A stretch of DNA of 64,000 nucleotides from C-114 sp963719285 (lineage in GTDB: Bacteria; Chloroflexota; Limnocylindria; Limnocylindrales; CSP1-4), in the NCBI GenBank assembly GCA_963719285.1, contig CAVRBO010000001.1:1116001-1180000 (forward strand). Direction: 5' to 3'. Of this stretch, positions 8,701 through 16,676 are shown one piece after another. Made by a program: the position numbers and the translations under genes. A model generated the notes under the pieces. That model worked only from the letters and a program-made list of their open reading frames with translations, searched no databases and was not told where the DNA came from. Each line of letters starts with the position of its first letter. Within the stretch, counting starts at the first letter, position 1.

Positions 8701-9306
8701 TCAGCCGCGGGTCGTCGTCTTGCGCTCGACCAGCGCGACCGCATCGCGCAGGCGACCGAGCGTCTCGGCGTCGATCGCGTCCGGCTCCAGGTACGGGCCC
8801 AGACGCTCCATGATGTCGACGACGAGACCGGCGAACACGCTCGCGTCGGCCACGAAGAACTGGGGCTCGTTGTTGTAGCGGACGAGCGTGAGCCGGCCCT
8901 GCAGGACCCGCCGGTCTTCCACGTGGGCGACCTGGGTCGCGAAGCTGTGACCCTGGATGCCGTCGGGGTTGTTCAGGAAGTTGAGGGCGTTGTCGATCGC
9001 CAGGCCGAACCGGGCGCGCCAGGCCACGAGACGCTCGTGCACCTCGGCCGGGATGCGCACCTCGGCGACCTCGTCGAACACCTCGGGCGCCACGGTCAGC
9101 AACCCCACCAGGGTCGTGCCGGCCCGCGAGCCGAGCATGACCTGGAGGCTCCGCTCGAGGGTGAAGACCTCCGAATCGAAGCGCGGACTGGTGATGACGT
9201 CGGTCAGGAGGTCTTCGACGTTGTCGAGGATCCCCGGCTCACCGACGGCGTTGGCGAGCTGGAGGATCTCCTCCTTGAACAGGAACTTCTCTTCGTGGTC
9301 GAGCAT
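8701..9306 (-). CDS. hypothetical protein (201 aa)
   Basis: I do not recognise this family. The protein is soluble, acidic and mostly helical, starting MLDHEEKFLFKEEILQLANA. A central segment (VRIPAEVHERLVAWRARFGLAID) is followed by NALNFLNNPDGIQGHSFATQ and a beta-rich VLQGRLTLVRYNNEPQFFVA. No membrane segments or cofactor motifs are evident. The ATG at 9306 has a TACCAT 7 nt upstream and no Shine-Dalgarno sequence, so it is probably leaderless and has its own promoter. It sits between gdhA and the BioD/DRTGG gene, all on the minus strand. Confidence 0.6.
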   Translation of the reverse strand: MLDHEEKFLFKEEILQLANAVGEPGILDNVEDLLTDVITSPRFDSEVFTLERSLQVMLGSRAGTTLVGLLTVAPEVFDEVAEVRIPAEVHERLVAWRARFGLAIDNALNFLNNPDGIQGHSFATQVAHVEDRRVLQGRLTLVRYNNEPQFFVADASVFAGLVVDIMERLGPYLEPDAIDAETLGRLRDAVALVERKTTTRG

Positions 9307-9313
9307 GGCGGCG

Positions 9314-9319
9314 ATGGTA
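9314..9319 (-). promoter_or_regulatory. -10 element of the 201-aa gene
   Basis: TACCAT on the minus strand, 7 nt before the ATG at 9306; leaderless arrangement. Confidence 0.5.
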
Positions 9320-9341
9320 CACCGCGAACCCGCTCACGCAC

Positions 9342-9364
9342 CCCCGCCGGACGTACCGGCGGGG
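9342..9364 (-). terminator. gdhA terminator hairpin
   Basis: CCCCGCCGG (9342-9350) and CCGGCGGGG (9356-9364) form a perfect 9-bp stem with a 5-nt loop, 10 nt after the gdhA stop. No T-run follows, as is common at this GC content. Confidence 0.55.
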
Positions 9365-9374
9365 ACCGGACGAC

Positions 9375-10640
9375 CTACGGGTAGAGACCGCGCATCGCGG
9401 TCGCGTCGGCGACCCGCTGGACGGCCAGCAGGTAGGCGGCGGTCCGCATGTTGACCTCTTCGGACTTGGACATCCGGAGCGTCTCGTCGAACGCCTTGTC
9501 CATGATCTCCTTGAGCTTGGCGTTGACGATCGCCTCGCTCCAGTGGTCGCGGTTGAGGTCTTGCACCCACTCGAAGTAGCTCACGGTGACGCCACCGGCG
9601 TTGCACAGGATGTCCGGGATGAGGAACGTCCCGCGCTCGTACAGGAGCGCGTCGGCGGCCGGCGTCGTGGGGCCATTGGCGGCCTCGGCGACGAGGCGGG
9701 CCTTGACGTTCCCCGCGTTCTGGACCGTGATCTGGTTCTCCAGGGCGGCCGGGATGAGGATGTCGCACTGGACCTCGAGGACGTCGGCGTTGGTCACGTC
9801 CTTCGCGCCGGGGAAGCCCTGCACGGTCCCGTGCTCCTTCTTCCAGGCGATGACCCGGTCGATGTCGAGCCCGGCAGGGTTGTGGATGCCGCCGGTCGAG
9901 TCGCTCACGGCGACGACGGTGGCTCCCTCGTCGCGGATGAGCCGAGCGGCGATCGAGCCGGCGTTGCCGAAGCCCTGGACGGCCACCGTCGACTCGGACA
10001 GGTTCATGCCCAGGTGGGCGGCCGCCTTGATGATGCAGTAGACGGTGCCCCGGGCGGTCGCCTCGGCGCGGCCTTCCGAGCCGCCGAGCGGGATCGGCTT
10101 GCCCGTGACGACGCCCGGGATCGTGTACCCGGCGTGCATCGAGTACGTGTCCATGATCCAGGCCATCGTCTGGGCGTTCGTGTTGACGTCCGGGGCCGGG
10201 ATGTCCTTCTCGGGACCGATGATGATGCTGATCTCGGTCGCGTAGCGGCGGGTCAGGCCCTCGAGCTCCTTGAGCGAGAGCTTCTTCGGGTCGACGATCA
10301 CGCCGCCCTTGCCGCCGCCGTAGGGGATGCCGACGACCGCGCACTTCCAGGTCATCCACATCGCCAGGGCCTTGACCTCGTCGAGGCTCACGTCCTGGTG
10401 GTAGCGGATGCCGCCCTTGGCCGGGCCACGACCCAGGTTGTGCTGGACACGGTAGCCCGTGAAGACCTGGACACTGCCGTCGTCCATGTGGACAGGGAAG
10501 TGCACGGTCAGTTCGCGGCGGGGTTCGCGCAGGACCCGACGTAGTCCGGGATCGAGGTTCAGGCGATCCGCGGCCAGGTCGAACTGCTCTTGTGCGACGG
10601 CCCACGGATTGATCCGCGCGGCGGTCTGCTCGATGGTCAT
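9375..10640 (-). CDS. gdhA: glutamate dehydrogenase (Glu/Leu/Phe/Val family)
   Basis: GDH interconverts glutamate with 2-oxoglutarate and ammonia using NAD(P). The 421-residue length matches hexameric class I enzymes. Substrate-domain motifs include VQVFTGYRVQHNLGRGPAKG followed by GIRYH, the catalytic-Lys region GIPYGGGKGG, and PAPDVNTNAQTMAW. The C-terminal Rossmann domain has VAVQGFGNAGSIAARL and AEAANGPTTPAAD. Fingerprint residues do not let me fix NAD versus NADP. The ATG at 10640 is preceded by GGAGG about 11 nt upstream. The promoter lies about 135 nt upstream, leaving a long leader with a strong hairpin. Confidence 0.95.
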   Translation of the reverse strand: MTIEQTAARINPWAVAQEQFDLAADRLNLDPGLRRVLREPRRELTVHFPVHMDDGSVQVFTGYRVQHNLGRGPAKGGIRYHQDVSLDEVKALAMWMTWKCAVVGIPYGGGKGGVIVDPKKLSLKELEGLTRRYATEISIIIGPEKDIPAPDVNTNAQTMAWIMDTYSMHAGYTIPGVVTGKPIPLGGSEGRAEATARGTVYCIIKAAAHLGMNLSESTVAVQGFGNAGSIAARLIRDEGATVVAVSDSTGGIHNPAGLDIDRVIAWKKEHGTVQGFPGAKDVTNADVLEVQCDILIPAALENQITVQNAGNVKARLVAEAANGPTTPAADALLYERGTFLIPDILCNAGGVTVSYFEWVQDLNRDHWSEAIVNAKLKEIMDKAFDETLRMSKSEEVNMRTAAYLLAVQRVADATAMRGLYP

Positions 10641-10693
10641 GGAGAGGTCAACCTCCGTGCCTGCGATACCCAGTCGAGGGTGTCAGGCGTGCT

Positions 10694-10714
10694 GGGTCTT
10701 CTCCCGGAAGACCC
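10694..10714 (-). promoter_or_regulatory. hairpin in the long gdhA leader
   Basis: GGGTCTTC and GAAGACCC form a perfect 8-bp stem with loop TCCCG (plus-strand sense), inside the roughly 130-nt stretch between the gdhA -10 element and its ATG. It may control gdhA expression, or be a remnant terminator. No known riboswitch pattern was recognised. Confidence 0.45.
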
Positions 10715-10775
10715 CACGGTCCGCGGCGTCGGCCGCCGTTCGGGGCGAGCGTGCCGCGTGGTCTCATGTCCCCCG

Positions 10776-10781
10776 AGTATA
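10776..10781 (-). promoter_or_regulatory. -10 element of gdhA
   Basis: TATACT on the minus strand, 135 nt before the gdhA ATG. This is the only clear -10 in the 279-nt gap between gdhA and the degV-family gene. Confidence 0.45.
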
Positions 10782-10919
10782 GCCACTCGCCCTTCGGGCG
10801 GACACCGGCCGGACCGCCCATCGCGACCCGCCATCCGTCCCATGGGCGAGCGCGCTGGATGGGCCATTCCGCCGTCCCGGAGGCCCTATGTCGGCGTGGC
10901 CCGACCCGGTACGCCCAGC

Positions 10920-11771
10920 TCAGCGAGCGTACAGGACGACCGCGCCGATGCCGCCGGGACCCAGGTGCGGTCCGACCGATGGACCGACCGGCTGGATCGA
11001 GACGAGCGCCGGATCGATGCCGCCGGGCATCCGCCGGATGAGCGCCTCGCGGAAGCCGTCGATGTCCTCGGCCATCGTGTGGAGGATGCCGACCCGCTCC
11101 ACCGGCCGTTCGGTGAGCAGCTCGATGACCCGTTCGCGGGCCTTGGAGCGGGTGCGCGGCTTGTCGACGGTCTCCACGGTGCCGTCCTTGATCGTGATGA
11201 TCGGCTTGACCGAGAGGAGCGTCCCGATCGCCGCTCGACTGCCGCTGATCCGGCCACCGCGCTTGAGGTACTCCAGCGTGTCGAGCGCGACGTACAGGTT
11301 GAGGTCGGCCTTGCGGTCGTTCAGGACGGCCGCGATGTCCGCGGCCTTGCGGCCGGCGGCGGCCATCTCACTCGCCATCTGGGCGAGCAGTCCCTCCCCC
11401 ATCGAGGCCGAACCCGAGTCGACGATGTGGATCTCCTTGTCGGGGAGCTGGTCGCGGGCGATCGTGGCGGACTTGATCGCAGCGGACAGGGTGCCGGCGA
11501 CATCGACGCACACGATCGCGTCGGCGCCGCCCGCGAAGAGGCCCTCGAAGATCCCCTGGAAGTCGCCCGCGCTGGCGGCGGCCGTCTTGGGGAACGGCGC
11601 GTCTGGGGCGACCATGCGCGCCCAGAACTCCTCGGTCGTGAGGGTGACGCCGGCCCTGAAGCGCTCGTTGCCGAAGCTGACCTCGAGCGGCACGACCGTG
11701 ATCCCGGCCGCGGCGGCGTCGGCCGGGGTGAGGTCCGATGCCGAATCGGTGACGATGGCGACGCGGCTCAT
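10920..11771 (-). CDS. DegV family fatty-acid-binding protein
   Basis: DegV-family proteins (FakB type) bind a fatty acid between two EDD-fold domains and can present it to a kinase. The 283-residue protein has the N-terminal signature VAIVTDSASDLTPADA, then VSFGNERFRAG, SGTLSAA-like VAGTLSAAIKSA and, in the second domain, LEYLKRGGRISGSRAA and LLSVKPIITIKDG, all standard. No FakA-type kinase is seen nearby, so its partner is unknown. The ATG is preceded by AGGAGG, 8 nt away. It is co-oriented with gdhA but separated by 279 nt, so probably transcribed separately. Confidence 0.9.
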   Translation of the reverse strand: MSRVAIVTDSASDLTPADAAAAGITVVPLEVSFGNERFRAGVTLTTEEFWARMVAPDAPFPKTAAASAGDFQGIFEGLFAGGADAIVCVDVAGTLSAAIKSATIARDQLPDKEIHIVDSGSASMGEGLLAQMASEMAAAGRKAADIAAVLNDRKADLNLYVALDTLEYLKRGGRISGSRAAIGTLLSVKPIITIKDGTVETVDKPRTRSKARERVIELLTERPVERVGILHTMAEDIDGFREALIRRMPGGIDPALVSIQPVGPSVGPHLGPGGIGAVVLYAR

Positions 11772-11824
11772 GTGGGCAACCTCCTGGGGGCGAGGCGATT
11801 CGCTGCGTCCGCTGTTGGCCGGGG

Positions 11825-11830
11825 ATGATA
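11825..11830 (-). promoter_or_regulatory. -10 element of the degV-family gene
   Basis: TATCAT on the minus strand, about 53 nt before the ATG at 11771. Here a Shine-Dalgarno sequence is present, so this is a leadered transcript. Confidence 0.4.
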
Positions 11831-11927
11831 CCCGGCCGAGAGTGCGCCGTGATGGACAGGTGACATTCGCGGCCCGCCCGCGCAGCCCGTGTCGTGGCGT
11901 CCACCACGCCCCTGATCCAGGGCGTCC

Positions 11928-13247
11928 CTAGCCGGCGTTCTCGGCCAGGAGCGGCTCGAGCCGGTGCTCCACCGCGCGGAGGCGCGACAGGGGGGCCAGC
12001 GCGACCGCGAGCAGGATGAGGGTGGCCACCAGGATCCCATCGATGCCCCGGATCTCGGCGGCCGTCCCGCCGAGCAGGCTGCCCACGATCTGGCCGAGGG
12101 CCAGGAAGACGCTGTACAGGCCCATGATCGCGCCGCGATCGGCCGGGTGGGATTCGGACGTGTCGGCCAGCAGGCCCAGGGCGGCCGGGGTCGCTCCGGC
12201 CAGGACGAACAGGCCCCCGAGGATGACGGCGAGCGGCGCCACGCGGAGCAGATCCGGCCAGCCTTCGCTGTGGTTGATCAAGAGCGCGGCCCCCACGATG
12301 GCGGCTCCGCCCAGGAGCCCGTAGAAGATGATCGTCGTTCGCCTGATCCGCTTGAACCGGTCGCCCCAGAAGGCCAGCCCACCGAAGAACAGCACGAGTC
12401 CGAAGGCCAGGCCGGCGCTGATCTCGAGCGGTCCGAAACGGCCCATGAGCAACTGATCCGCGAAGCGGGGGTCGGGTTTCCGGACAAGGTTGAAGATCGA
12501 CTGGGTGGTCCACAGTCCGAGGGCGGCGTTCAGGGCGATCCAGGTGGGCGCCAGGACGAGCACGCTCGATTCACGGAGCAGCTTGGGGTACGCCCGCCAG
12601 CCCGCGGTCCGGGCCGGCGGCGCCGGCCGGCCGGTGGCCCCGGACCGCTTCGCGACGACCTCGTCGGCCGGGTCCACGCCGAACCGGTAGATGCAGAACG
12701 ACAGCACGTAGATCAGCGAGTTGAGCAGGAACGCGTCGCGCCCGAGACCGCCCCAGCCGCCGATCCCCACGTACAGAGGACCGGCCGCGACGAGGCCGAC
12801 GCCGAGGCCGGCCAGGGTCGCGCCCTCGAACCTGGCCGCGGCACGACCGCGGGCCAGCTCGTCGCCGGCGGTGACGGCCGCGATGAACCCGAGGATCGAC
12901 GGCACGCTCGCCGCCGTCGAAGCGCCCTCGAGGAGTCGGGTCCCACCGAGCAGGAGCAGGTCGGTCGTCGCCCAGGTCAGGACGACGGCGACGGCACCGA
13001 AGATCGGCCCGAACTGCATGACCCGGTGGTGACCGAGCCGATCCGAAAGCAGCCCGAACGGAGTCGACAGCAACAGCTCGGTGCCGTAGAACGCCACGCC
13101 GAGGAGGCTGAAGACCATGGCATGGACTTCCGGCCCGCCATGCTCGTGCAGGCGAGCGAGGTAGTAGCTGAGGAGACCACCCGTCAGACCGGTGCTGAAT
13201 CGGAGTGTGAACGTCCCGAGGAGCACGAAGCCGAGAGAGCGATGCAT
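11928..13247 (-). CDS. MFS transporter
   Basis: A 439-residue multi-pass membrane protein with about 12 hydrophobic segments. Its N-terminal half has LLSTPFGLLSDRLGHHR, the loop 2-3 motif A of major facilitators. A soluble central loop (residues about 205-240) has AKRSGATGRPAPPARTAGWR. The second half contains AFWGDRFKRIRRTTI at the equivalent loop. The late segment HPADRGAIMGLYSVFLALGQ is seen in drug/sugar exporters. The substrate is not identifiable. The start at 13247 sits 74 nt from the divergent gamma-glutamyltransferase start. Confidence 0.8.
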   Translation of the reverse strand: MHRSLGFVLLGTFTLRFSTGLTGGLLSYYLARLHEHGGPEVHAMVFSLLGVAFYGTELLLSTPFGLLSDRLGHHRVMQFGPIFGAVAVVLTWATTDLLLLGGTRLLEGASTAASVPSILGFIAAVTAGDELARGRAAARFEGATLAGLGVGLVAAGPLYVGIGGWGGLGRDAFLLNSLIYVLSFCIYRFGVDPADEVVAKRSGATGRPAPPARTAGWRAYPKLLRESSVLVLAPTWIALNAALGLWTTQSIFNLVRKPDPRFADQLLMGRFGPLEISAGLAFGLVLFFGGLAFWGDRFKRIRRTTIIFYGLLGGAAIVGAALLINHSEGWPDLLRVAPLAVILGGLFVLAGATPAALGLLADTSESHPADRGAIMGLYSVFLALGQIVGSLLGGTAAEIRGIDGILVATLILLAVALAPLSRLRAVEHRLEPLLAENAG

Positions 13248-13309
13248 GGGCCTTCAAAGGGTAGCGGCAGCAGCCGACGTCGGACGGGCGCGGGCCGTCG
13301 GTCGGCGGA

Positions 13310-13315
13310 TAGACT
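13310..13315 (+). promoter_or_regulatory. -10 element of the gamma-glutamyltransferase gene
   Basis: TAGACT, 6 nt before the ATG at 13322; no Shine-Dalgarno sequence; leaderless arrangement. Confidence 0.55.
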
Positions 13316-13321
13316 CGGACC

Positions 13322-15007
13322 ATGGATGACGACACGACGTCCCGCCGCCCCCTCGTGCCCGCTCCCCTCGCCCGTGGGCGGCACGGCGCCGTCGTGGCGC
13401 CCCATCACCTCGCCACCCAGGCAGGGCTCGGAGTCCTGCGTGCCGGTGGTTCGGCCGTCGATGCGGCGATCGCCACGAACGCGGCGCTCGCGGTCGTGAT
13501 GCCCCACGGCTGCGGCATCGGCGGCGACGCGTTCTGGCTCATCTGGGACGCCGCCACGGGCCGACAGTCGGCGCTCAATGGCTCGGGCCGGGCTCCGGCG
13601 GCCGCGGACGCGGCCACCTGGCGCGGCGCCGGTCGGACGCGGATGCCGCTCATCGGCCCGTACACGATCACGACCCCGGGCGCGGTGCGCTCCTGGGGCC
13701 GGGCCCACGCCCGCCACGGTCGGTTTTCGCGGGACGCGATCCTGGCGCCCGCCATCGAACTCGCGGCGGCCGGCTTCCCGGCCTGGGACGACTACATCGC
13801 CGCCGTCGAGTCCAGCGCCGCGACATATGCGGCCTCCGACGACCTGCCCGACCACGGCGGCGGCTGGGCCAGCATCCACCGGCCCCTGGGTCGAGCGTGG
13901 CGGCCCGGCGAGGTCGTCCGGCTGCCCGCCCTGGCCCGCTCCCTCGAGCGCCTGGCGACGGCCGGCTTCGACGACCTGTACGACGGGGAGCTCGCCGAGC
14001 GCCAGGCGACGGGCCTCGCCGCGGCCGGGTCACCCATCACGACCGCCGACCTCCGGGACCAGGGGGCGACGTGGGAAGAGCCGATCGGCCTGGATTACCG
14101 CGGCGTGCGCGCCACCACCCATCCGCCGAACAGCTCGGGCGTCGTCGCTCTCGAGATCCTCGGCATGCTCGCCCGCTTCGAGCCTCCGGCGACGATCGCT
14201 TTCGGTCCGGCCGGCGTTGACGATGCCCGCTGGATCCACCTCGGCATCGAGGCGTCCAAGCTCGCGATGGCCGACCGCGACACGCTGCTGGCCGATCCGG
14301 CCCACGCCGACGACCCCACGCGCTGGCTGCTCTCCGAGGAGAACCTCCGGGCGCGGGCGGTCGGCATCGACGAGCACCGCGCGGCGCCGGCCCCGGAGGC
14401 CCTCGTCCCCCGCGGCGGCGGCACGATCTACCTCGCGGTCGTCGACGGCGAGGGCAACGCCGTGAGCCTGATCCAGTCGAACTACAAGGGCTTCGGCTCC
14501 GGCGTCCTCGACCCGGAGACCGGCATCCACTACCACGATCGCGGGTCGTTCTTCACCCTGGTCGAGGGCCATCCGAACGAGCTGGCGCCGGGCAAACGGC
14601 CGCTCCACACCCTCCTGCCCGGGATGGTGTTCCGGGACGGGCGGCCGTGGGTCGTGGCGGGCTCGATGGGCGGCGACGCCCAGCCCCAGATCCATGCCCA
14701 GGTCGTGTCGGCCCTCGTCGACGGCGGGGTCGATGTCGTGACGGCGGTGGGCGCACCGCGCTGGTTCGTGGAGCCCGCGGAGCACTTCGCGCCACCGGTC
14801 GAGGTCCGCGTCGAAGGGCGCTTCCGGCCGGGGATCGCCCGGTCCCTGCGCGCGCTCGGTCACCCGGTCACGGACCTCGATGACTTCGACAGCCTGGTCG
14901 GGCACTGCCACGCGATCGAGCTCGTCCGTGGTGGACCAGCGGACGGGGATGGGTCGCTCGCGGCGGCGACGGACCCGCGGAGCTCAGGGTTGCCGGCGGT
15001 GTGGTGA
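13322..15007 (+). CDS. gamma-glutamyltransferase family protein
   Basis: GGT enzymes cleave or transfer gamma-glutamyl groups and self-process into two subunits at a Thr. The 561-residue protein has the N-terminal GVLRAGGSAVDAAIATNAAL and GCGIGGDAFW. The processing site is GGGTIYLAVVDGEGNAVSLI, with Thr at the start of the small subunit; it reads TIYLAVVD where classical enzymes have TTHxSVVD. The oxyanion region GSMGGDAQPQIHAQV is present. I see no signal peptide, so it may act inside the cell, unlike most GGTs. The TAGACT-ATG spacing supports the start. It leads a plus-strand group with a TauE/SafE permease. Confidence 0.85.
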   Translation: MDDDTTSRRPLVPAPLARGRHGAVVAPHHLATQAGLGVLRAGGSAVDAAIATNAALAVVMPHGCGIGGDAFWLIWDAATGRQSALNGSGRAPAAADAATWRGAGRTRMPLIGPYTITTPGAVRSWGRAHARHGRFSRDAILAPAIELAAAGFPAWDDYIAAVESSAATYAASDDLPDHGGGWASIHRPLGRAWRPGEVVRLPALARSLERLATAGFDDLYDGELAERQATGLAAAGSPITTADLRDQGATWEEPIGLDYRGVRATTHPPNSSGVVALEILGMLARFEPPATIAFGPAGVDDARWIHLGIEASKLAMADRDTLLADPAHADDPTRWLLSEENLRARAVGIDEHRAAPAPEALVPRGGGTIYLAVVDGEGNAVSLIQSNYKGFGSGVLDPETGIHYHDRGSFFTLVEGHPNELAPGKRPLHTLLPGMVFRDGRPWVVAGSMGGDAQPQIHAQVVSALVDGGVDVVTAVGAPRWFVEPAEHFAPPVEVRVEGRFRPGIARSLRALGHPVTDLDDFDSLVGHCHAIELVRGGPADGDGSLAAATDPRSSGLPAVW

Positions 15008-15107
15008 CCGGACCGTGCCCGTCGGCGATGTCGAGGGGTTGGCGCGAGCTCGGCCCGAACCGCGAATGTTCGCTCGACGGGGTACCCGGAGCGCCGGTCG
15101 TGACCGC

Positions 15108-15920
15108 GTGATCGACCCGATCCAGCTGCTCGCCGTGGGCGGGCTGGGCGTGTTCGCGGGCACCTTCGGATCGCTGGTCGGGGTCGGCGGCGGCGTCATC
15201 CTCGTCCCGATGCTCACGGTGTTCTTCGCGGTCCCGCTCAAGACGGCTGCCGCGGCGAGCCTGATCGGCGTGATCGCCACATCGCTCGTGGGTGGTTCGC
15301 GCTACCTCGCGGCGGGGACGGTCGACCGACGCCTCGGTCTCGTCCTGCTTGCCGCCACCTCGTCCGGCGCGGTGTTCGGGGGAGCCCTGGCCGGAGCGCT
15401 CGACGCGGCCATCCTGTCGGGCGTGTTCGGCGTGGTGCTCCTTCTCGTCGCGGCCCAGGTCGTCCGGGCCGGCGACCCGACCGCACGACCGTCGGCCGCC
15501 GGAGGGACCCGGTCGTCGTACGTGGAGCCGAAGACCGGCGCGACCGTGGAGTACCGGCCCGAGCGCACGCGGCTCGGACTGGCGATCTCCTTCGTGACGG
15601 GCGGCCTTTCGGCGTTGCTCGGTATCGGCGGCGGTGTCATCAACGTCCCGACCATGGCGACCCTCATGGGCGTGCCGTTCCGCGTGGCCGTCGCGACGAG
15701 CACATACATGCTCGGGGCGACCGCCGCGGTGGGCGGCGCGGCCTACTACGCCCGGGGCCTGCTCGATCCGTTCGTCGCCGCCCCGGTCGCGATCGGCATC
15801 ATCGCGGGGGCCCAGATGGGCTCGCGCCTCGCGCCGCGGGTCAGTGCGACCGCATTGCGCCGCCTGTTCGCCGGCCTGTGCGCCGTCCTGGCCGTCCAGA
15901 TGCTGCTCAAGGCGCTGTGA
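15108..15920 (+). CDS. TauE/SafE (TSUP) family permease
   Basis: Members export or import sulfite, sulfoacetate or other organosulfur anions. The 270-residue protein has two homologous halves, each beginning with the family's Gly-rich signature: FGSLVGVGGGVILVPML near residue 15 and LSALLGIGGGVINVPTM near residue 170. A cytoplasmic loop between them has SYVEPKTGATVEYRPER. About eight membrane segments are visible. I used the GTG at 15108; an ATG at 15066 would add 14 residues and neither has a strong Shine-Dalgarno sequence. Its stop overlaps the ATG of a DUF1634-type gene (TGATG), a frequent partner of this permease. Confidence 0.85.
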   Translation: MIDPIQLLAVGGLGVFAGTFGSLVGVGGGVILVPMLTVFFAVPLKTAAAASLIGVIATSLVGGSRYLAAGTVDRRLGLVLLAATSSGAVFGGALAGALDAAILSGVFGVVLLLVAAQVVRAGDPTARPSAAGGTRSSYVEPKTGATVEYRPERTRLGLAISFVTGGLSALLGIGGGVINVPTMATLMGVPFRVAVATSTYMLGATAAVGGAAYYARGLLDPFVAAPVAIGIIAGAQMGSRLAPRVSATALRRLFAGLCAVLAVQMLLKAL

Positions 15921-16255
15921 TGGCCGGGACCGCCGCCCATCGCGCCACGGCCATCGTCCTCCGCAGCGGGGCGATCGTCGCCGGGATCGGCTTCGTCGCC
16001 GGCCTGGCCCTGGCGGTCGTCAACGGCGGCGTTGTCGAGGGTTCGGTCGCGCTCTCGGCCGTGCCGGCCGGGCTGCTGGCGCTCGATCCGTCGGCCTGGC
16101 TCACGGCCGCGGCATCGTGCTGATCTGCACGCCCGGCGGCCGCCCTCGTGACGACCGCCGTCGAGTTCGCGCCGGTCGACCGGCGATCGGTCGCGGTGTG
16201 CGGCCTGCTGCTCTTCATCTTCGCGACGAGCCTGGCGCTGACGATACGTTCCTGA
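15920..16255 (+). pseudogene. DUF1634-type membrane protein broken by two compensating frameshifts
   Basis: The ATG at 15920 opens MAGTAAHRATAIVLRSGAI and two membrane helices, then hits a stop at 16121-16123. A second frame supplies RGIVLICTP between about 16105 and 16133. The first frame then resumes with AAALVTTAVEFAPVDRRSVA and a last helix LLLFIFATSLALTIRS to the stop at 16253-16255. Joined, the three pieces match a DUF1634 protein of about 112 residues with three helices. Because the frame is lost and regained within about 30 nt, one base was probably gained and one lost. A sequencing error is as likely as real decay. Such proteins usually accompany TauE/SafE permeases, as here. Confidence 0.7.
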
Positions 16256-16285
16256 GCCGGCGCCGGCGGCCGGTCGGACCCCCGC

Positions 16286-16291
16286 TATACT
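16286..16291 (+). promoter_or_regulatory. -10 element upstream of the small zinc-ribbon-like gene
   Basis: TATACT, 63 nt before the GTG at 16355, leaving a leader of about 57 nt that ends in a good Shine-Dalgarno sequence. Confidence 0.45.
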
Positions 16292-16354
16292 CGGCTCGCC
16301 GATGCGGACCGCTCACCGGGTCGCCTCGTCCCCGCCGAGATCCTGGAGGAGCCC

Positions 16355-16627
16355 GTGACCTCGAACGTCGGACAGAACTACCCCTACTCGAGCGAGACGG
16401 ACGGCGACCGGTCGGTCACGATCGAACGCCTGCTCGTCAGTCGGGTCGGGCTGTCCGCGGCGCTCGAAGCCGAGACGACGCCGCTCGACGACAACGATCG
16501 TTGGTGGGTCTGGAAGTGCCCGACGAAGGGCTGCCCTGGCCTCCTCCATGCGGCCGGCTACGCCCGCGACAAGCACGCGCTCTTCGTCGTGTGCGACGGG
16601 ACCTGCGGCAAGACCTTCCTGCGCTGA
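16355..16627 (+). CDS. small hypothetical protein with paired CxxxxC motifs (90 aa)
   Basis: The GTG at 16355 is preceded by TGGAGGAG, which settles the start. The product is small and soluble. Its C-terminal half holds WWVWKCPTKGCPGLLHAAGY and VVCDGTCGKTFLR: two Cys pairs about 28 residues apart that could bind one zinc ion in a ribbon. The N-terminal half (LLVSRVGLSAALEAETTPLD) is helical. I do not recognise a named family. It lies alone between the TauE unit and azlCD, with its own promoter. Confidence 0.65.
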   Translation: MTSNVGQNYPYSSETDGDRSVTIERLLVSRVGLSAALEAETTPLDDNDRWWVWKCPTKGCPGLLHAAGYARDKHALFVVCDGTCGKTFLR

Positions 16628-16676
16628 GGCAGGCCGCGTCAAGGCGCGGCGACCGAGACCCTCGAGTACCCGCTCG

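Noticed and set aside
10641..10781. Riboswitch in the gdhA leader
   Set aside because: Only one simple hairpin is visible, with no conserved core of a known class; kept as a finding, not called as a riboswitch.
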